A DNA stretch of 9,661 nucleotides, taken from positions 1 through 9,661 of the forward strand of contig JAFRNO010000361.1 in NCBI GenBank assembly GCA_017430155.1, in the 5' to 3' direction. The notes under the pieces were generated by a model, which saw nothing but the letters and a program-made list of their open reading frames with translations, made no database searches and had not been told where the DNA came from. The stretch comes from Kiritimatiellia bacterium (GTDB lineage Bacteria > Verrucomicrobiota > Kiritimatiellia > RFP12 > UBA1067). Positions within the stretch are counted from its first letter, which is position 1, and the number at the start of each line of letters is the position of its first letter. Shown here piece by piece: positions 6,385-9,661 of the stretch. Made by a program: the position numbers and the translations under genes.

Positions 6385-7731
6385 TCAGGACGTCGGCGGG
6401 ACGCCCATCACGAATGCACACCTCGAGGACCGCAGCGGAATCTCGTAGCGTCCGTCCGCACTCCGCGTGACCTTCACCTCCCCGTCGGGTCCGACCACAC
6501 GGACCCGATAGGCCGTGCGGAAGCTGACGACCCGATCTGCGGGGTGCTCGTCCCAGGGATCGTCCGCCGCGAACACGAGAATCGCGCGTTCGCGTCCCGT
6601 TCCGTTCCGCGGCACGAACTCGCCCACCACGAGCGGCAGACCGTCGGCGCCCCGGATGTCGTCGAAGAACGCCGTGGACACGTGATGCGGCGTATCGAAG
6701 TTGACGCGCGGAATGCCCGTCTTCGGATCCGGCTCGATCCATTTCGCGGCCGCGCCCGTGAAGCCGGTGAAATGGGTCTGCACGCGGCGGAAACGCATGT
6801 AGTCCCGGTCGAAGCGGTGGATTTCGGCGATCACTTCCTTCAGGCGGTCGTACTGGGCCGTGCGCTTGCCATCCACGTTCAGGACGTTGTTCGTCCACCA
6901 CCCCGCCGTCCAGCAGGCCCAGGTCAGCGTCTCCGCGCCGAAGGCGAGCGCCGCGTAGGCCTGGTAGCGCATCTTGTTCGCGGTCGTCACGTCGTCCGGA
7001 CGGAAGGAGTTCGCCTGCGGAATGTACCAGAAGGCGCGACCCGAATCGCGGCAGGCGTCGGCGACGATGCGGGCGTTCTCGTAGAAGCGGGCGAAGCCCC
7101 ATTCCCGGCGTTCGCGGAACTGGTAGGGATAGATGTCGTAGCTGATGTAGTCCAGGGGGATGTGTTTCACGTACGCGTCCACGTATGCGACGTAGTTGGA
7201 GACACCGTAGTAGCGCGCCACGTTCGCGCCCTGGTGGATACAGGGATGGAGATTGAGATACGGCGCCTGACGAAGGCCGCACGCGGCGAGATGCGACATG
7301 GCCCGCCCCAGATGGGGGAAGTCCAGCGCCGACAGCTCGTCCCCGAAATTGACCATCCGGTCGACCGGAGACGGATGGTAGGCCTTTCGCGCCGCCTCGT
7401 ACTTCTCGCGCGGCGCCAGTTCGGCGATGTGGCCGTTGACCGAATCCACGCCACCCCAATAGGTCGGGAATCCGCCCGCGCAGACGCTCACGAGACCGAG
7501 CTTGCGCATCGTCTCGATGGACTGCGAATCGCCCCCGAAATTCTCGCACACGAAGTCGATTCCGCACGCCTTCATGTCCTTAAAGGCGGCCTCGGTCCGA
7601 TAGCGCTTCGCGAGGCAGTAGGTCCCGAAGGTCACGCGCGACCGATCCGGCCACTCGTCCCCACTCCATCCGCACAGGGCCATTCCCAGCACCACGGCGA
7701 CCGTTCCCATGCGTATCTTCATCGTTTTCAT
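6385..7731 (-). CDS. Exported clan GH-A-like glycosidase, first gene of the operon
   Basis: This 448-residue protein has a basic start and hydrophobic stretch (residues 1-22), so it is probably exported. The body reads as a TIM barrel: FGTYCLAKRY at 35-44, VNFGDELS at 127-134, LDYISYDIYPYQ at 193-204, AFWYIPQANSF at 233-243 and YAALAFGAETLTWACW at 259-274. The last motif is common in GH42/GH35-like and uncharacterised GH-A proteins, where it follows the substrate-binding strand. Asp131/Glu132 are candidate acid residues; the second catalytic acid is not clear. Residues 365-448 form a beta-rich C-terminal domain ending EIPLRSSRCAFVMGVPP. Its coding end is duplicated at 3639-3736. The start at 7731 has GGAAGG eight bases upstream and overlaps the stop of a nine-residue upstream ORF. 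Specific family and substrate are unknown. Confidence 0.7.
   Translation of the reverse strand: MKTMKIRMGTVAVVLGMALCGWSGDEWPDRSRVTFGTYCLAKRYRTEAAFKDMKACGIDFVCENFGGDSQSIETMRKLGLVSVCAGGFPTYWGGVDSVNGHIAELAPREKYEAARKAYHPSPVDRMVNFGDELSALDFPHLGRAMSHLAACGLRQAPYLNLHPCIHQGANVARYYGVSNYVAYVDAYVKHIPLDYISYDIYPYQFRERREWGFARFYENARIVADACRDSGRAFWYIPQANSFRPDDVTTANKMRYQAYAALAFGAETLTWACWTAGWWTNNVLNVDGKRTAQYDRLKEVIAEIHRFDRDYMRFRRVQTHFTGFTGAAAKWIEPDPKTGIPRVNFDTPHHVSTAFFDDIRGADGLPLVVGEFVPRNGTGRERAILVFAADDPWDEHPADRVVSFRTAYRVRVVGPDGEVKVTRSADGRYEIPLRSSRCAFVMGVPPTS
6390..6487 (-). repeat. Gene-end module, copy 2 (pairs with 3639-3736)
   Basis: This is the intact parent-like copy: the last 33 codons of the GH-A-like gene. 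It matches the other copy at about 92 of 98 positions by eye. Confidence 0.85.
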
Positions 7732-7757
7732 TTCTCATCCCTTCCAAGTTGTTTCAC
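7728..7757 (-). CDS. Nine-residue upstream ORF overlapping the GH-A gene start
   Basis: GTG at 7757 followed by eight codons gives MKQLGRDEK, and the TGA (7730-7728) overlaps the ATG of the main gene as ATGA. Its first six codons correspond to the real N terminus MKQFGR of the GH39-like gene in the paired module. The GTG sits at the predicted transcription start, so it could be read as a leaderless mini-ORF and coupled to the main gene. It may instead be a relic of the ancestral start, with GGAAGG now serving as the ribosome site. Confidence 0.4.
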   Translation of the reverse strand: MKQLGRDEK

Positions 7758-7820
7758 GGCGCGTATTTTACCAAAATCCCCCGCTCCGGGCAAACGAGGA
7801 CAAACTGGCGCGCATTTTAC
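7741..7820 (-). repeat. Promoter/start module, copy B (pairs with 1412-1491)
   Basis: Aligns without gaps to 1412-1491. The -35, -10 and 17-bp spacer length are kept, and the upstream TAAAATGCG is kept. Differences cluster in the spacer of the upstream half and at the start codon (GTG instead of ATG). Confidence 0.8.
7765..7793 (-). promoter_or_regulatory. Promoter of the GH-A/propeller/GH20 operon
   Basis: TTGCCC (7793-7788) and TAAAAT (7770-7765) are 17 bp apart. The predicted start is at about 7758-7757, leaving a leader of about 27 bases to the ATG at 7731. It is conserved in the paired module, which strengthens the call. Confidence 0.65.
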
Positions 7821-7822
7821 AG

Positions 7823-7840
7823 TGTGGTTTGCAAACCACA
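7823..7840. promoter_or_regulatory. Operator-like perfect palindrome (proximal)
   Basis: TGTGGTTTGCAAACCACA is an 18-bp perfect palindrome. Its centre (7831.5) lies about 73 bp upstream of the predicted operon start at 7758. This position is typical of activator sites and too far upstream for simple blocking of polymerase. The cognate regulator is not in the window. Confidence 0.55.
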
Positions 7841-7855
7841 ACATTTCTGCTTTTG

Positions 7856-7873
7856 TGTGGTTTTCAAACCCTA
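7856..7873. promoter_or_regulatory. Operator-like imperfect palindrome (distal)
   Basis: TGTGGTTTTCAAACCCTA matches the proximal site at 15 of 18 positions. It lies exactly 33 bp further upstream, about three helical turns, so both sites would face the same side of the DNA. Confidence 0.5.
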
Positions 7874-7910
7874 ACGGATGCCAACATCACCTATCTGCCA
7901 TTCTACATAG

Positions 7911-8060
7911 CTACTTTTCGTCGGATTGAGCCTTCCCGTCGATGCTCGTCGTGTCTTGCGCGCTGCTCCTCGGTTTCTTGTCCAGGAAGTAACCCATCAC
8001 GAACAGAGCCACGACAGAACCGATGGATATTCCGACAATTATAAGTACCTTTGTGAGCAT
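7911..8060 (-). CDS. Small single-span membrane protein (49 residues)
   Basis: ATG at 8060 is preceded by AAAGGA about 7 bp upstream. The product has one hydrophobic segment at about residues 4-25 (KVLIIVGISIGSVVALFVMGYF), then a charged tail beginning DKKPR and rich in Ser, Asp and Lys. The short outside end before the segment and the positive residues after it suggest an N-out, C-in orientation. It is the last gene of the sigma-factor operon, 24 bp after the preceding stop. No homologue is recognised. The good ribosome site, clean hydrophobicity and tight spacing argue that it is real. A longer overlapping frame at 8133-7903 has no comparable support. Confidence 0.7.
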   Translation of the reverse strand: MLTKVLIIVGISIGSVVALFVMGYFLDKKPRSSAQDTTSIDGKAQSDEK

Positions 8061-8084
8061 TGATTTTTCCTTTCATTGACAGTT

Positions 8085-8432
8085 CTATTGCTCTTCTTCC
8101 TTCTTTTTGCCGGACTTTCCACGATGAAAACATTCTCGGAATATGCTCAGCAGAGCCCAGCCGACAACTTCCTCTTCCTTTGAATCACCTTCTCCCGCAG
8201 CAATCACCGTTTGCCTGCCAGTTTGTGCGGTTACGCGTCCTGTCAAACCGATGGCAAACAGGGTGGTAATCACCGTCAGCGCGATGATTGCCGTCAGCTT
8301 CAACCGGAACATCCTCCGCGCATGGCGAACAGAGAGGCGCAGTCTGTCGGAAAACCCTTCCGGCAGCGATTTCCCGGCGGCATAATCCCTGGCCCATGCT
8401 GCCAATGTAAGATCAACATCTTCTTCTGTCAT
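8085..8432 (-). CDS. One-span membrane protein, putative anti-sigma factor
   Basis: The product has 115 residues. Its ATG overlaps the sigma factor's TGA as ATGA, and GGAG lies 7 bp upstream, so translation is probably coupled. The N-terminal 43 residues (acidic MTEEDVDLTL, then YAAGKSLPEGFSDRL and a basic RHARRMFRLK) would be cytoplasmic. Residues 44-64 form a membrane segment (LKLTAIIALTVITTLFAIGL). The C-terminal part is charged and ends in KKKEEEQ. Position and topology are those of anti-sigma factors that hold an ECF sigma at the membrane. However, no zinc-binding HxxxCxxC motif and no recognisable anti-sigma domain is visible, so the role rests on context. The start at 8432 is chosen over an upstream in-frame ATG at 8459 because of the ribosome site. 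Confidence 0.6.
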   Translation of the reverse strand: MTEEDVDLTLAAWARDYAAGKSLPEGFSDRLRLSVRHARRMFRLKLTAIIALTVITTLFAIGLTGRVTAQTGRQTVIAAGEGDSKEEEVVGWALLSIFRECFHRGKSGKKKEEEQ

Positions 8433-9025
8433 GTTTTCTCCTTTCCATGCCAATTGCAATGCGGCGGCGTGGGGGCACGCCGCCCTACCATTTGAGGTAA
8501 CAGATTCGCCAATTCTACGCGGGCATTGTGCAGCCGCGACTTGACGGTTCCAACCGGGATGTCCAACGCGGCGGCAATCTCCTCGACAGTCTTGTCGGCG
8601 AAATAGCGCAACACGACCACCTCCCGGAGCTGCGGCGAAAGTGCGCGTATTGCGTTCGCAACTTCATCGTCAGCATCCAGCGTTTCCGCCGTCGGATCGG
8701 TAGTTTGCTCCGGCAAGTCCTCCGCCGCTCCCATCGGCACCACCTCAACGCGGCGGCGGCGATAGTTCATGCGGTGGAAGTTCAGCATGATCGCGTACAG
8801 CCAGGTGAAGAAGTTCCGGCTCGTGTCGAACTGACGGATTTTCTTCACGGCCTGGTCGAATGTGCGGAAAACCAGTTCCTCGGCATCGTGGTCGTTGGCG
8901 CACAGGAGCACGGCGGCCGCGTAAAGACGATTACCGTATTCGGCAACAAGCCTTTCCGCGCCGCGTTCCTTGTCTTTCCTTATCTCTTGCCAGACTTCCA
9001 TCACTGTTTTGGTATTCGCGTTCAC
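8429..9025 (-). CDS. ECF-family RNA polymerase sigma factor
   Basis: This 198-residue sigma-70-family regulator directs RNA polymerase to a special promoter set. Region 2 spans about 24-92, with DAEELVFRTFDQAVKKIRQFD and the -10-recognising segment FFTWLYAIMLNFHRMNYRRRR. An acidic linker (101-122) has no region 3, as in ECF sigmas. Region 4 spans 121-176, with the helix-turn-helix TVEEIAAALDIPVGTVKSRL that reads the -35. The last ~20 residues (from MVGRRAPTPP) are unlike the family: they are encoded by a REP-like palindrome plus the stretch carrying the next gene's ribosome site. The start is uncertain: GTG 9025 gives the longest form, and ATG 9001 would remove eight residues. Neither has a clear ribosome site. 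It heads a three-gene operon with two small membrane proteins. Confidence 0.88.
   Translation of the reverse strand: MNANTKTVMEVWQEIRKDKERGAERLVAEYGNRLYAAAVLLCANDHDAEELVFRTFDQAVKKIRQFDTSRNFFTWLYAIMLNFHRMNYRRRRVEVVPMGAAEDLPEQTTDPTAETLDADDEVANAIRALSPQLREVVVLRYFADKTVEEIAAALDIPVGTVKSRLHNARVELANLLPQMVGRRAPTPPHCNWHGKEKT
8463..8490. repeat. REP-like palindrome forming the sigma factor's 3' coding end
   Basis: A perfect 9-bp stem GGCGGCGTG / CACGCCGCC with a GGGG loop is followed by the tail CCCTACCA (8483-8490). The same tail follows the palindrome at 9187. It is read in frame as about residues 179-188 of the sigma factor. Confidence 0.65.
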
Positions 9026-9041
9026 CAGTTGCGCAGATACC

Positions 9042-9070
9042 TATACAGTAATATGCCATCCGTCCGTCAA
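9042..9070 (-). promoter_or_regulatory. Putative promoter of the sigma-factor operon
   Basis: TTGACG (9070-9065) is a strong -35. With a 17-bp spacer the -10 is TGTATA (9047-9042), a weak match; TATAGG two bases further is an alternative. The start would be at about 9033-9035, only some 10 bases before the GTG at 9025. No motif resembling a typical ECF autoregulatory promoter is obvious. Confidence 0.4.
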
Positions 9071-9186
9071 AAGGTTCACTGGTATCATACTTTTCCCAAT
9101 CTATGGTTGTATGCGAATCGAGAAATGCTGCCATGACGCGCCACGACGTCTCCCTGCACGTGGAGTTTAAGAGCGACGGTCATTTC

Positions 9187-9213
9187 GGCGCGCTCGGCGA
9201 GCGCGCCCTACCA
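9187..9213. repeat. REP-like palindrome, intergenic copy
   Basis: A perfect 9-bp stem GGCGCGCTC / GAGCGCGCC with a GGC loop is followed by CCCTACCA. It lies between the partial gene ending at 9233 and the sigma promoter. The tail is identical to the copy at 8463 while the stem differs, as in REP families with covarying arms. No U-run follows on either strand, so it is not a standard terminator. Confidence 0.65.
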
Positions 9214-9232
9214 CGCTATACTGCCGAATGGG

Positions 9233-9661
9233 CTATTGAGAAACGTATTCCTTCAGGATCTCGACCACGCATGACTTGTCGGCGGGGACTTCGCCGCTGA
9301 AGGCGAAGGGCGTCGAGCCGGACAACGTCGGCAGCGACGCAGACAGCGTGCCCGTGCGGCGCGCCTTCCCCGTCGCGGTGACGACCACCTTCCACGTACG
9401 GCCGTCGCGGCACACGAGCGACTCGTCCGCCGCAAGCGTTTCGTCGAATGCGCAAACTGTCTTGCCGAAGGTCAGCGTCGGCTTCGCCACCGGCCCCTGC
9501 ACCTCGACCACGAGCGCAGCCTTCTCGCCTGGACGCACTGGCACGACCGACGGTCCCTTGAGTCCATCCTGCGGCGCATACTCGAACGGCGCAAGCGCCT
9601 CGACGCGCAAGGACTGCCGCATCTGTGCCGTGAGCGGCTTGAAGGCCGGACGCGTCTTCCC
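9233..9661 (-). CDS. C-terminal end of a larger protein, 5' part outside the window
   Basis: The frame is open from the right edge to TAG at 9235-9233, giving 142 residues. The sequence is rich in alternating hydrophobic residues and turns (SVVPVRPGEKAALVVEVQGP, TWKVVVTATGKARRTGTLSASLP), typical of beta-sandwich domains at the end of secreted hydrolases. No catalytic motif is present in this part. An internal ATG at 9622 is not proposed as the start, because the open frame continues without a stop and has no ribosome site there. Given the neighbourhood, an exported glycoside hydrolase or related protein is plausible but not shown. Confidence 0.6.
   Translation of the reverse strand, partial: GKTRPAFKPLTAQMRQSLRVEALAPFEYAPQDGLKGPSVVPVRPGEKAALVVEVQGPVAKPTLTFGKTVCAFDETLAADESLVCRDGRTWKVVVTATGKARRTGTLSASLPTLSGSTPFAFSGEVPADKSCVVEILKEYVSQ

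Noticed and set aside
7823..7840. Perfect palindrome as a transcription terminator for the sigma operon
   Set aside because: The stem is AT-balanced, no T-run follows in the minus direction, and a second phased copy favours a protein-binding site.
5020..7929. Very long plus-strand open frame of 969 codons
   Set aside because: It runs antisense across three genes that have signal peptides, ribosome sites and family motifs. Its composition is low-complexity and no motif is recognisable.
7903..8133. 76-codon frame overlapping the 49-residue membrane protein
   Set aside because: Highly charged sequence without a ribosome site. It overlaps the end of the upstream gene, whereas the 8060 start has a good site and a clean membrane segment.
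8931..9134. 67-codon minus-strand frame (MAAFLDSHTTIDWEKYD...) overlapping the sigma start
   Set aside because: It has no ribosome site, its tail runs out of frame into the sigma gene, and it crosses the probable promoter. Coding looks accidental, although the first 40 residues are not obviously biased.
9187..9213. Strong hairpin as a rho-independent terminator for the partial gene
   Set aside because: No T-run follows the stem on either strand, and the shared tail with 8463 points to a repeat family.

Overview
The window is GC-rich, densely coded bacterial DNA. Secreted glycoside-hydrolase-like proteins sit beside an ECF sigma factor, short non-standard palindromes recur, and some leaders appear very short or absent. 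This is most like a polysaccharide-degrading member of the Verrucomicrobiota/Kiritimatiellota/Lentisphaerota group. That placement is inferred from gene style; there is no rRNA or marker gene to prove it.

Layout, left to right. (1) 22-1428, minus: a secreted GH39-like hydrolase with a clear promoter placed so that the mRNA should be leaderless. (2) 1502-3634, a plus-strand block: a promoter, the wreck of an alpha/beta-hydrolase (acetyl-xylan-esterase-like) gene (1554-2035), and an intact exported TIM-barrel glycosidase-like protein (2048-3634). (3) 7731-3843, minus: a three-gene operon for a clan GH-A-like protein, a beta-propeller-like exported protein and a GH20 beta-N-acetylhexosaminidase. 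It is followed by a 67-codon chimeric remnant (3834-3631) joining the start of a NagX/DUF5009-type membrane acyltransferase to a copy of the GH-A gene's 3' end. (4) 7732-7910: the control region of that operon, with a promoter, a nine-residue upstream ORF and two tandem operator-like palindromes 33 bp apart. (5) 9025-7911, minus: a tightly packed operon of an ECF sigma factor, a one-span membrane protein in the usual anti-sigma position (ATGA overlap), and a 49-residue one-span membrane protein. (6) 9661-9233, minus: the C-terminal end of a larger protein entering from the right.

The exported enzymes suggest extracellular or periplasmic breakdown of a glycan containing N-acetylhexosamine. GH39-like plus GH20 plus a NagX-like remnant would fit amino-sugar or glycosaminoglycan use, but the substrate cannot be read from sequence.

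The striking layer is structural. The window carries traces of duplication and rearrangement: an 80-bp promoter/start module present twice, a 98-bp gene-end module present twice, three REP-like palindromes (two inside coding sequence) and a heptamer tandem array between two operon genes. No convincing rho-independent terminator, tRNA, rRNA, CRISPR array or transposase gene was seen.
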